44,975 nucleotides of DNA from Gammaproteobacteria bacterium (lineage in GTDB: Bacteria; Pseudomonadota; Gammaproteobacteria; Chromatiales; Chromatiaceae). Position numbers and translations under genes: made by a program. Positions 8,614 to 14,508 of the stretch are shown piece after piece (within the stretch, counting starts at the first letter, position 1; every line of letters starts with the position of its first letter). The stretch lies in contig JAABSM010000025.1 of the NCBI GenBank assembly GCA_011390365.1, forward strand, positions 1 through 44,975, in the 5' to 3' direction. The notes under the pieces are model-generated. The model had not been told where the DNA came from, ran no database searches, and saw only the letters and a list, made by a program, of their open reading frames with translations.

Positions 8614-9395
8614 TCGGCCGTCTCTTCGGCAAAAGGCGTCCCGGCCCCGCCACCGAACGGATCGACGCCGGCATCTGGAACGAACTGCTGGAGGCCTATC
8701 CCCTGTTCGACGGTCTCAATAAGGACCAATTGCAACGGCTGCGCCGCCTCGCCGAGCGATTCCTCGACGACAAGGTCTTCTTCGGCGCGCGCGGCTTCGA
8801 ACCGGAGCTGAAGCACTCCATCGCCGTCGCCGCCCAGGCGGTGTTGCCGGTGCTCGAACTCGGCTACGAGTGGCTCGAAGGCTGGCATGAGGTGGTCCTC
8901 TACCCCGCTGAATTCATCGTCGAAGGGGAGGAGATGGACGAAAACGGTCTGGTCCATCGCTTTCGGGATATTCGCGCCGGCGAGGCCTGGCAGAGCGGGC
9001 GGCTGGTGCTCTCCTGGCACGACGTCTGGGGCAATGGTGAGCTGGATGGCTACAACGTGGTAATCCACGAAATCGCCCACAAGCTCGACGAAAGGGACGG
9101 CGCCCTGGATGGTACGCCTCCCCTCCATCCCGACATGGACCGCCAGGCCTGGATCCGCCACTTCACCCACGCCTTCGGCGAGCTTGGAGAGCTGCTCGAC
9201 GCCGACGCCGAGCCACTCATCGACCCCTACGCCGCCGAATCCCCCGCCGAATGTTTCGCCGTCTTCAGCGAGGCCTTCTTTGAAACGCCGGATTTCCTCA
9301 GCGCCTATTACGGCGAGATATATGGCTTGCTGCGTGGATTCTATCGCCAAGACCCGCTGCTGCGTCTTGGTTCGGAAAAGAAGGGACAGGAGTGA
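8610..9395 (+). CDS. mtfA: MtfA-type zinc-dependent peptidase (M90)
   Basis: A 261-residue protein with the zinc motif HEIAH at residues 153-157 and a downstream AESPAECFAVFSEAFFE segment that should give the third ligand. The N-terminal half (RLAERFLDDKVFFGARGFE, LYPAEFIVEGEEMDENG, SGRLVLSWHDVW) fits MtfA. In Escherichia coli MtfA is a cytosolic aminopeptidase that binds the repressor Mlc and so affects glucose PTS control; whether that partner exists here is unknown. The start is TTG 8610, overlapping the previous stop, with GGAGGAGGGG at 8589-8598 as a strong ribosome binding site. Confidence 0.9.
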   Translation: MIGRLFGKRRPGPATERIDAGIWNELLEAYPLFDGLNKDQLQRLRRLAERFLDDKVFFGARGFEPELKHSIAVAAQAVLPVLELGYEWLEGWHEVVLYPAEFIVEGEEMDENGLVHRFRDIRAGEAWQSGRLVLSWHDVWGNGELDGYNVVIHEIAHKLDERDGALDGTPPLHPDMDRQAWIRHFTHAFGELGELLDADAEPLIDPYAAESPAECFAVFSEAFFETPDFLSAYYGEIYGLLRGFYRQDPLLRLGSEKKGQE

Positions 9396-9480
9396 CGGGA
9401 TTTGCAGAATGTACGGGAAGGGGTTTTGGGGTACACGGCTTGCCGCGACATCTACGGCCATCAACCGGAAGGAGCTCGGT

Positions 9481-9562
9481 TAACCACGAAAAACACGAAA
9501 AACACGAAAAATAAGGAGAATCGGGTGTGATTTTTTCGTGTATTTTGTGTATTTCGTGGTTC
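9481..9562. repeat. ACCACGAAAAACACGAAA-type inverted repeat
   Basis: AACCACGAAAAACACGAAAA on the left faces TTTCGTGTATTTTGTGTATTTCGTGGTT on the right (quoted in part), forming a long imperfect hairpin with a short central loop. Repeats of the ACCACGAA-ACACGAA kind are dispersed in many bacterial genomes. It lies between the convergent mtfA and DUF455 genes, where it may also act as a bidirectional terminator. Confidence 0.7.
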
Positions 9563-9596
9563 AGTCGTCGGCGCCACCGAAGATCCGCCATCCCGT

Positions 9597-10427
9597 CTAT
9601 TCTTCTCCAGAACAGCCAAGCGATCTCAGTTCATCCTCGCTGAACCCGGCCTGCCGGCGGGCGGCGCAGTGGAAGGGGCCGTGCCAGGGCTGTTTGGCGT
9701 ATTGGTCGACCAGTTCCCGGTAAGTGCCCTCCGGAGGCAGTGCGCGTTCGCGGCAGAGGTGGCGAAACCAGTAGTCGCCCCGGCCCACATGGCCGATCTC
9801 GTCGCGCAGGATCACTTCCAGGATCTCCACCCCCCGTTCGTCGCCGGCCTCGCGCAGGCGTTTTTGCATGCCCGGATTGACGTCCAGTCCCCGCGCTTCC
9901 AGATAACGAGGTACCAGCGCCATGCGCGCCAGCGGGTCGGCGTCGGTTTTCCGCGCCATCGCCCACAGGCCGTCGTGGACCGGTAGTGCACCATAATCGC
10001 TGCCCAGTTCCCGCAGCCGTTCCCGGATCATGGCGAAGTGCGCCATCTCCTCCTGGGCGACCTTGAGCCAGTCGCGGTGGTAGTCGATCGGCATCTCCGG
10101 GAAGCGGTAGATGGCGTCGAGGGCGAGGTTGATGGCGGAGAATTCGATGTGGGCGATGGCGTGGAAGAGGTGAATGCGGCCCGCATCGCTGCCCGCCCCC
10201 CGTTTGGGGACGAGGTGGGGCTCCACGAAGGTGAGTTGTTGCGGGTAGCCTGGGTGATCGATGGATTCGATCGACAGCGGTGCGCCAGAAAGCCCCTCTC
10301 CCCGAGAGAGAGGGGTTGGGGTGAGGGCATCCATTTCCGCGCCGAGTTGCTTGGATAGCGCTTGCTTCTGCTCCAGCTCCCCGGCGAGCAGCGCCTGATG
10401 GGCGAGTTGCTGAATCTCCGGGATCAC
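9597..10427 (-). CDS. DUF455 ferritin-like protein, last gene of the soe-like operon
   Basis: A 276-residue protein with the ferritin-like DUF455 pattern: RIHLFHAIAHIEFSAINLAL, QEEMAHFAMIRERL and RDEIGHVGRGDYWF supply Glu/His residues of a likely di-iron centre. GTG 10427 overlaps the stop of the anchor-subunit gene (GTGA, 10424-10427), so it is translationally coupled to soeC. The frame stays open further upstream, but that part lies inside soeC in another frame. Residues about 33-48 (LTPTPLSRGEG) are encoded by a REP-type palindrome and look inserted. A role in tRNA modification or metal redox chemistry is possible by analogy with MiaE-like ferritin folds, but its function is unknown. Confidence 0.85.
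   Translation of the reverse strand: MIPEIQQLAHQALLAGELEQKQALSKQLGAEMDALTPTPLSRGEGLSGAPLSIESIDHPGYPQQLTFVEPHLVPKRGAGSDAGRIHLFHAIAHIEFSAINLALDAIYRFPEMPIDYHRDWLKVAQEEMAHFAMIRERLRELGSDYGALPVHDGLWAMARKTDADPLARMALVPRYLEARGLDVNPGMQKRLREAGDERGVEILEVILRDEIGHVGRGDYWFRHLCRERALPPEGTYRELVDQYAKQPWHGPFHCAARRQAGFSEDELRSLGCSGEE
10287..10330. repeat. REP-type palindrome inside the DUF455 gene
   Basis: On the minus strand this reads CCCTCACCCC-AA-CCCCTCTCTCTCGGGGAGAGGGG (quoted in two parts), the same family as the intergenic copy at 17989-18020. It keeps the reading frame open and encodes the LTPTPLSRGEG insertion. Confidence 0.75.
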
Positions 10428-11404
10428 GCCATGGAGCGGTAGTAGAGGTTCTGGGGGTGGGTCGCCTCGGCGAAGAAGTACCAGCGCTCCAGCAGCAGCC
10501 CAAGGTACTGGATGGCGAAGGCGACCAGCGGCAGGGTCGCGGACTCGGTGAAGTAGGCGGCGGCGATCAGCGCGATGGGGAGCGGGAAGACCAGCACCAG
10601 GAAGAGGTACTTGACGGCCTTGAAGGTGGTGGCCGATGCCCCGTGAAAGAACTCGCGGGTATTGAAGGAGCCGCCCATGAAGCCCTGGGCCTTCTGTTCG
10701 ATGGTGTTGTGGCGCACGCCGATGGCGGTCTGGGTGGTGATCTTGTGTTTCAGATGGGCGTTGCGAATCAGGCTCGCGCCGCGGGTGGCAAGACCGACGA
10801 GGGTGAAGATCACCGCCCAGGTGCCGAAGAAGGCGACCAGATCGACGCCGGTCCAGGCCGAGAAGGCGGCGGCGAGCATGAAGCCGGAGGCGATGCCGAG
10901 CAGCGTGTAGTTGGCGACGGTGAGGGGGCTGTGCCACTCTTGCAGGAACTTCACCCCGGCGTAGATCATGGCGGTGCAGATGAACAGGGCGAAGGCGAGC
11001 AGACTGCCGAGCAGGCCGACGATCAGGCTGGCGTCCACCGGCAGGGCGCCCTGGATCACGAACCAGGTCTGGGTCCAGCCCATGTAGTGGATCACGCCAT
11101 AGAGAAACACCATGAACATGAAGGCGGGCAGGATGATCACCTCCCGTGACAGCCACGAGGTCTTCCACTTGGCGATCGCCCGCCAGGCCCGTTCCGGGTG
11201 GCCCAGGTGGAAAAACGACGCGAACAGCCCGCCGCCGAGCAGAATCAGCGCCAGCAGACTGCCCACGCCATAAAAGGCGCTACTGTCCTGGGCCGGCAGC
11301 AGCTTGGCCAGCGAGTAGACCTGGCCGGTGTAGAGGGCGAGAAACAGACCCTGACCGACGCCGATCAGGGTGGTGAGGAAGATTACGGAAAAGGCTGGAT
11401 GCAT
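10424..11404 (-). CDS. soeC: DmsC-type membrane anchor, probable SoeC
   Basis: A 326-residue integral membrane protein with about eight hydrophobic helices and the DmsC family block FHLGHPERAWRAI followed by SWLSRE. It would anchor the SoeAB complex in the cytoplasmic membrane and pass electrons to quinone. It lies downstream of the molybdenum and Fe-S subunits but is separated from soeB by an 886-base repeat-rich insertion. Its ATG 11404 has no recognisable Shine-Dalgarno; heptad repeats begin about six bases upstream. The DmsC-family call is firm. The Soe assignment rests on the three-subunit set, and other DmsABC-type oxidoreductases remain possible. Confidence 0.85.
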   Translation of the reverse strand: MHPAFSVIFLTTLIGVGQGLFLALYTGQVYSLAKLLPAQDSSAFYGVGSLLALILLGGGLFASFFHLGHPERAWRAIAKWKTSWLSREVIILPAFMFMVFLYGVIHYMGWTQTWFVIQGALPVDASLIVGLLGSLLAFALFICTAMIYAGVKFLQEWHSPLTVANYTLLGIASGFMLAAAFSAWTGVDLVAFFGTWAVIFTLVGLATRGASLIRNAHLKHKITTQTAIGVRHNTIEQKAQGFMGGSFNTREFFHGASATTFKAVKYLFLVLVFPLPIALIAAAYFTESATLPLVAFAIQYLGLLLERWYFFAEATHPQNLYYRSMA

Positions 11405-11408
11405 TTTA

Positions 11409-11780
11409 TAAGTACTGAGTGCTGAGTGCTGAGTGCTGAGTTCCTTGGCGAGTACCGAGTACTGAGTACCTAGTACCTAGTACCTAGTACCTAGTACCGA
11501 GTACCTAGTACTGAGTACCTAGTACTGAGTACCTAGTACTGAGTACCTAGTACTGAGTACCTAGTACTGAGTACCTAGTACTGAGTACCTAGTACTGAGT
11601 ACCTAGTACTGAGTACCTAGTACTGAGTACCTAGTACTGAGTACCTAGTACTGAGTACCTAGTGCCTGGTGCTGAGTACTCAGCACTCAGCACTCCGTAC
11701 TCAGCACTCCGTACTCAGCACTCCGTACTCAGCACTCCGTACTCAGCACTCCGTACTCCGTACTCCGTACTCAGCACTTA
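11409..11780. repeat. Heptad tandem array with orientation switch
   Basis: Units of 7 bases (GTGCTGA, GTACTGA, GTACCTA), mostly arranged as 14-mers AGTACTGAGTACCT repeated about a dozen times from about 11500 to 11660. At 11669-11686 a perfect 18-bp palindrome GTGCTGAGTACTCAGCAC marks a switch, after which the units run in the opposite sense (CTCAGCACTCCGTA) to 11779. Confidence 0.9.
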
Positions 11781-11788
11781 CCGAGCGC

Positions 11789-12169
11789 CTAGTTGGAACT
11801 CTCCCTGGTTGAGTTGCGTAAGCCGATAATCAGCTTTTTCACCTCAATGGATAATGCTTGGAGTTCATGAAACTTCTCCTGGTTGATGTAGTGGAGATCG
11901 AGCGCCACGTAGAGCTGGCTTCTAACCTCCGCCAATGATCCTTTGGCAATCGAGAGATAATGGGCGAACTCTCGATTGCTGTATCGTTCAAAACCTTCGG
12001 CGATATTCGACATCACCGAAACCGAAGCGCGCTGTATCTGGCGACAAAGCCCGTAATCCTGACTGAATGGCACTTGGCCGGTTACCCGATAGACCTCCCG
12101 GGTCAGGTCACGTGCCTTTTGCCAGGCAATCAAATGCTCAAAATTTTCAATCTTGCCTTTATAGTTCAT
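11789..12169 (-). CDS. Four-helix-bundle protein (23S rRNA IVP / S23 family)
   Basis: A 126-residue protein with the family hallmarks FEHLIAWQKARDLTREVYRVT, QIQRASVSVMSNIAEGFER, EFAHYLSIAKGSLAEVRSQL and a helical C-terminus. The first and third are quoted in part: LIAWQKARDL, AKGSLAEVRSQL. Relatives are encoded in 23S rRNA intervening sequences and, more distantly, as the Avd accessory protein of diversity-generating retroelements; they form basic multimeric bundles that may bind nucleic acid. No reverse transcriptase or rRNA is nearby. It shares the strand of the soe genes and would be carried on their mRNA. GGGG lies four bases before ATG 12169. Heptad arrays start within ten bases of both gene ends. 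Confidence 0.88.
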   Translation of the reverse strand: MNYKGKIENFEHLIAWQKARDLTREVYRVTGQVPFSQDYGLCRQIQRASVSVMSNIAEGFERYSNREFAHYLSIAKGSLAEVRSQLYVALDLHYINQEKFHELQALSIEVKKLIIGLRNSTRESSN

Positions 12170-12177
12170 AATCCCCA

Positions 12178-12289
12178 GTACTCAGCACTCCGTACTCAGC
12201 ACTCCGTACTCAGCACTCCGTACTCAGCACTCCGTACTCAGCACTCCGTACTCAGCACTCCGTACTCAGCACTCCGTACTCAGCACTCG
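12178..12289. repeat. 14-bp tandem array (double heptads), eight copies
   Basis: CTCAGCACTCCGTA repeats eight times with essentially no variation from about 12181 to 12288. The array ends two to three bases from the soeB stop codon (TAA, 12291-12293) and begins just upstream of the four-helix-bundle gene. Confidence 0.92.
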
Positions 12290-12290
12290 A

Positions 12291-13016
12291 TTACCAAGCC
12301 ACATCATCGAGGGTGTCCACATCTTCCGGCAGCGCCGCGAGGTCCTCTTTCACCAGCGGGTTGTCGCTGCGCACCAGCTCATCTTCGTGGATGTGGATGC
12401 GTACCTTGCGGCGCGGCAGGTAGTGGTTGGCCGGCTGGGTTCCCCACTCGGGCTGCAACTGATAGCCGCCGCGCTCGCGAATCGCCACCGAGACCTCGGA
12501 GTCCGGGTCGTGCACGTCGCCGTAGAGGCGGGCGTTGGTGGGGCAGGAGAGGACGCAGGCCGGTTTGCGCTCCGCCTCCGGCAGGGTCATGTCGGTGATG
12601 CGGTCGATGCACAGGGTGCACTTCTTCATCACCTTGTTCTTCTCGTCGAACTCACGTACGCCGTAGGGGCAGGCCCAGGAGCAGTATTTGCAGCCGATGC
12701 ACTTGTCGTAGTCCACCAGCACCACGCCATTGTCCTCGCGCTTGTAGCTCGCCCCGGTGGGGCAGACCGGCACACAGGGCGGCTCCTCGCAATGCAGGCA
12801 GGACTTGGGGAAGTGCAGGGTCTCCGTATTGGGAAACTTGCCGATCTCGAAGGTCTGCACCCGATTGAAGAAGGTCCCGCTGGGGTCTGCTTCATAGGGG
12901 TTCTGGTCCGGCAAGGGACCGGCCCAGCCGGAGGTGTTCCACTGCTTGCAACTGGTCACGCAGGCGTGACAGCCGACGCAGACGTTGAGATCGATAACCA
13001 GGGCGAGTTGAGTCAT
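12291..13016 (-). CDS. soeB: Four-cluster ferredoxin subunit, probable SoeB
   Basis: A 241-residue iron-sulfur protein of the DmsB/PsrB type. Cysteine groups suited to four [4Fe-4S] clusters are visible: CVGCHACVTSC (residues 13-23), CLHCEEPPCVPVCP, CIGCKYCSWACP and CTLCIDR with a later CVLSCP. It would carry electrons from the molybdenum subunit to the membrane anchor. No signal peptide is present, in line with the cytoplasmic orientation reported for SoeABC. Its ATG 13016 overlaps the stop of an aspartyl protease gene by four bases (ATGA), so its translation is probably coupled to that inserted gene and not directly to soeA. Confidence 0.9.
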   Translation of the reverse strand: MTQLALVIDLNVCVGCHACVTSCKQWNTSGWAGPLPDQNPYEADPSGTFFNRVQTFEIGKFPNTETLHFPKSCLHCEEPPCVPVCPTGASYKREDNGVVLVDYDKCIGCKYCSWACPYGVREFDEKNKVMKKCTLCIDRITDMTLPEAERKPACVLSCPTNARLYGDVHDPDSEVSVAIRERGGYQLQPEWGTQPANHYLPRRKVRIHIHEDELVRSDNPLVKEDLAALPEDVDTLDDVAW

Positions 13017-13399
13017 ACTGCTAACCGAATTTCCAATGCTTTCATGTCAATAATAGCGCCGACCGCGAGCAGGAAGTCGTTTCCCAGGATCCCGTCGATG
13101 GGGAATCCGTAATCCATGGCGCCGATTTCGATTTCCACTTTACTCTTGCTGATCGTATCAAGGGCAAGAAGATCGATCGTCTTGGTGAACACGAACTCCG
13201 TTCCGTCGACGCCCGCGATTCGGTGAATCGCATCCTGGGGTTCGAGCGCGACCCCGATTTCAGCAACCTTGTCAGCCGCAAATACGGACCTAGCAGAGCC
13301 CGTGTCGATCAGAGCGTTCGGTAACCGAATCTCTCGGTTGCCATAAACCAATTTGGCCTCGACAAATGGCAGCCCATCCTGGACTCTGAAGCCAATCAA
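13013..13399 (-). CDS. Retropepsin-like aspartyl protease, coupled to soeB
   Basis: A 128-residue protein with the clan-AA catalytic motif IDTGSARSVF (Asp32-Thr33-Gly34) and the partner motif GILGNDFL at residues 103-110. Retropepsin-like enzymes of this size act as homodimers, each chain giving one catalytic Asp. No signal peptide, so it should be cytoplasmic. The start ATG 13399 overlaps the stop of the 85-aa gene and its own stop overlaps soeB, both by four bases. Its substrate is unknown; the position raises the question of a link to Soe subunits, but genomic hitchhiking is equally possible. Confidence 0.85.
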   Translation of the reverse strand: MIGFRVQDGLPFVEAKLVYGNREIRLPNALIDTGSARSVFAADKVAEIGVALEPQDAIHRIAGVDGTEFVFTKTIDLLALDTISKSKVEIEIGAMDYGFPIDGILGNDFLLAVGAIIDMKALEIRLAV

Positions 13400-13653
13400 C
13401 GCCCTCTTACTCCGATCCAGTGGCGCTCGCCGATATTCGGCTCATTACGGTCCGTGTGCAGGACGTAAAGTTCACGCTGCGGCGACTCATGATGAAGCTT
13501 CTGGTAGTCGCGCATTGCCTCTTGCGAATCGGCGAATATGCCTAACAGCGCAAGCTCGTCGAGCACCCGCTCACCTGCACGAGAGTGGGCCTTGGTTGCT
13601 TCGATCAGGACCCATTGGTGGGGGTGCGTGTCTCGTATTTGCCGCCAGTTCAT
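13396..13653 (-). CDS. Small conserved-looking protein paired with the aspartyl protease
   Basis: An 85-residue protein beginning MNWRQIRDTHPHQWVLIEA and ending RELYVLHTDRNEPNIGERHW plus a short tail. I cannot name a family. My recollection is that similar short proteins sit next to retropepsin-like proteases in cyanobacteria, but I cannot check this. It overlaps DUF433 upstream and the protease downstream by four bases each (ATGA), so the three are made as a coupled set. No membrane or signal segment is present. Confidence 0.75.
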   Translation of the reverse strand: MNWRQIRDTHPHQWVLIEATKAHSRAGERVLDELALLGIFADSQEAMRDYQKLHHESPQRELYVLHTDRNEPNIGERHWIGVRGR

Positions 13654-13898
13654 TTGCGGTACTCCGCAATGGAAACGCAGCCGTTATGGTTCGACATACC
13701 CCGATCATCCCCGTAGGCAAGACAGGCGAGGATGTCCTGTTCGGTGAGCTTGGGGAAATCATCGATGATTTCACTGAAACTCATGCCGTTCGCGAGCATG
13801 CTCAGTACATCGTATACCGTGATGCGCAAGCCGCGTATGCAGGGTTTGCCTGAGCGTTTTCCTGGCTCGATGGTGATGTATTCTTTGTAGTCGATCAT
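13650..13898 (-). CDS. DUF433 protein (antitoxin-like)
   Basis: An 82-residue DUF433 protein: ITIEPGKRSGKPCIRGLRITVYDVL (quoted in part: GKRSGKPCIRGLRITVYDVL) followed by MSFSEIIDDFPKLTEQDILACLAY, which fits a winged or ribbon helix-turn-helix. DUF433 proteins are usually paired with a DUF5615 PIN-like toxin; that partner is absent and the next gene is the unrelated 85-aa protein. It begins 10 bases after the stop of the first aspartyl protease gene. It may be a DNA-binding regulator of this small module. Confidence 0.85.
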   Translation of the reverse strand: MIDYKEYITIEPGKRSGKPCIRGLRITVYDVLSMLANGMSFSEIIDDFPKLTEQDILACLAYGDDRGMSNHNGCVSIAEYRK

Positions 13899-13908
13899 GG
13901 TTCCACCC

Positions 13909-14304
13909 TCACTTCTGCTCTTGCCAAACGCGCGGCGCCACCTTCTTCAACCGCGTCGCAGGCATCCGCTTCAGCTGCTGGTTGCGCGGATCGATATTTA
14001 TGCCCACCGACTCCAGCGCGGTAACGCCGAGTATTGGTTCGGTTCCGGGTTCCGCGAAGATGATCGTGCCGCCGACGATCTCTCCCATGAATTTGATATC
14101 GCCGGTGGTGATGTCCATCTTGATCTCACTGCCGTCGGCAAGCTCGTAGGTGCGTTGCGCCTTTGCTTGCAAGCCGATGGACTCCAGGGCGTCTCGCGGT
14201 ACCAGTGAATCGATGGCCCCGGAATCTACCAGAAACAAACCTACCCACGCCTTTTCCGGCATCGCCGGATTGCGGATGGTGACCGTTACATGCGTCGCGT
14301 CCAT
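13909..14304 (-). CDS. Clan AA aspartyl protease (second copy)
   Basis: A 131-residue protein with VDSGAIDSLVP (catalytic Asp27) and EPILGVTALESVG near residues 89-101, as in the AF_0612-like clan AA aspartic protease family. It is only distantly similar to the protease at 13013-13399, so this is not a recent duplication. ATG 14304 (MDATHVTVTIRNP) is chosen because family-like sequence starts there; an upstream start at 14433 would cross a hairpin repeat. It is the first gene after soeA on the same strand. Confidence 0.8.
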   Translation of the reverse strand: MDATHVTVTIRNPAMPEKAWVGLFLVDSGAIDSLVPRDALESIGLQAKAQRTYELADGSEIKMDITTGDIKFMGEIVGGTIIFAEPGTEPILGVTALESVGINIDPRNQQLKRMPATRLKKVAPRVWQEQK

Positions 14305-14318
14305 GATTTGCTCTCGTA

Positions 14319-14418
14319 ACACCGCTCCTGCGGTGTTATGTATCTTCAGGCGCTCCGCGCCGAACGTGTGTCGCAGCGCGGGAGCGCTGGCGGATCGGTT
14401 ACACCGCAGGAGCGGTGT
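14319..14418. repeat. Paired 18-bp hairpins in inverted orientation
   Basis: ACACCGCTCCTGCGGTGT at 14319-14336 and its exact reverse complement at 14401-14418. Each copy is itself a hairpin (7-bp stem, 4-base loop). The 64 bases between contain further GC stems. The pair lies between the soeA stop and the first aspartyl protease. Confidence 0.8.
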
Positions 14419-14466
14419 AACCAGAAAAACCACTTGTGCTCACACCGTCTCAGGGCTGTATTCTAA

Positions 14467-14508
14467 ACTCAGCACTCAGCACTCAGCACTCAGCACTCAG
14501 CACTCAGG
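14467..14508. repeat. Heptad array at the soeA stop codon
   Basis: Five full ACTCAGC units plus a partial one. On the coding strand they read TGAGTGC repeated, and the first TGA is the stop codon of soeA (14504-14506). The unit matches the arrays on either side of the four-helix-bundle gene. Confidence 0.9.

Larger units (their letters stand above)
11405..12290 (-). other. Candidate IVP-type element: heptad arrays flanking a four-helix-bundle gene
   Basis: The whole soeB-soeC gap consists of one small gene (11789-12169) flanked on both sides by arrays of 7-base units, part of the left array running in inverse orientation to the right one. Proteins of this four-helix-bundle family occur in intervening sequences of some bacterial 23S rRNAs, which also have complementary ends. 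I infer a related element inserted between two protein genes; its mobility is not shown. Confidence 0.45.

Noticed and set aside
10428-11168. Upstream extension of the DUF455 frame
   Set aside because: It reads through soeC in another frame as Arg/Pro/His-rich text; the real gene starts at GTG 10427, overlapping the soeC stop.
11789-12169. Avd protein of a diversity-generating retroelement
   Set aside because: The fold is related, but no reverse transcriptase, template repeat or variable-repeat target gene is found nearby.
11409-12290. CRISPR array
   Set aside because: Units are 7 or 14 bases with no unique spacers and no cas genes; these are simple tandem heptads.
12387-13112. Plus-strand open frame opposite soeB
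   Set aside because: Antisense to a protein with four complete ferredoxin cysteine motifs.
13650-13898. Classical DUF433-DUF5615 toxin-antitoxin pair
   Set aside because: The following 85-aa protein shows none of the PIN-like acidic residues or start pattern expected of DUF5615.
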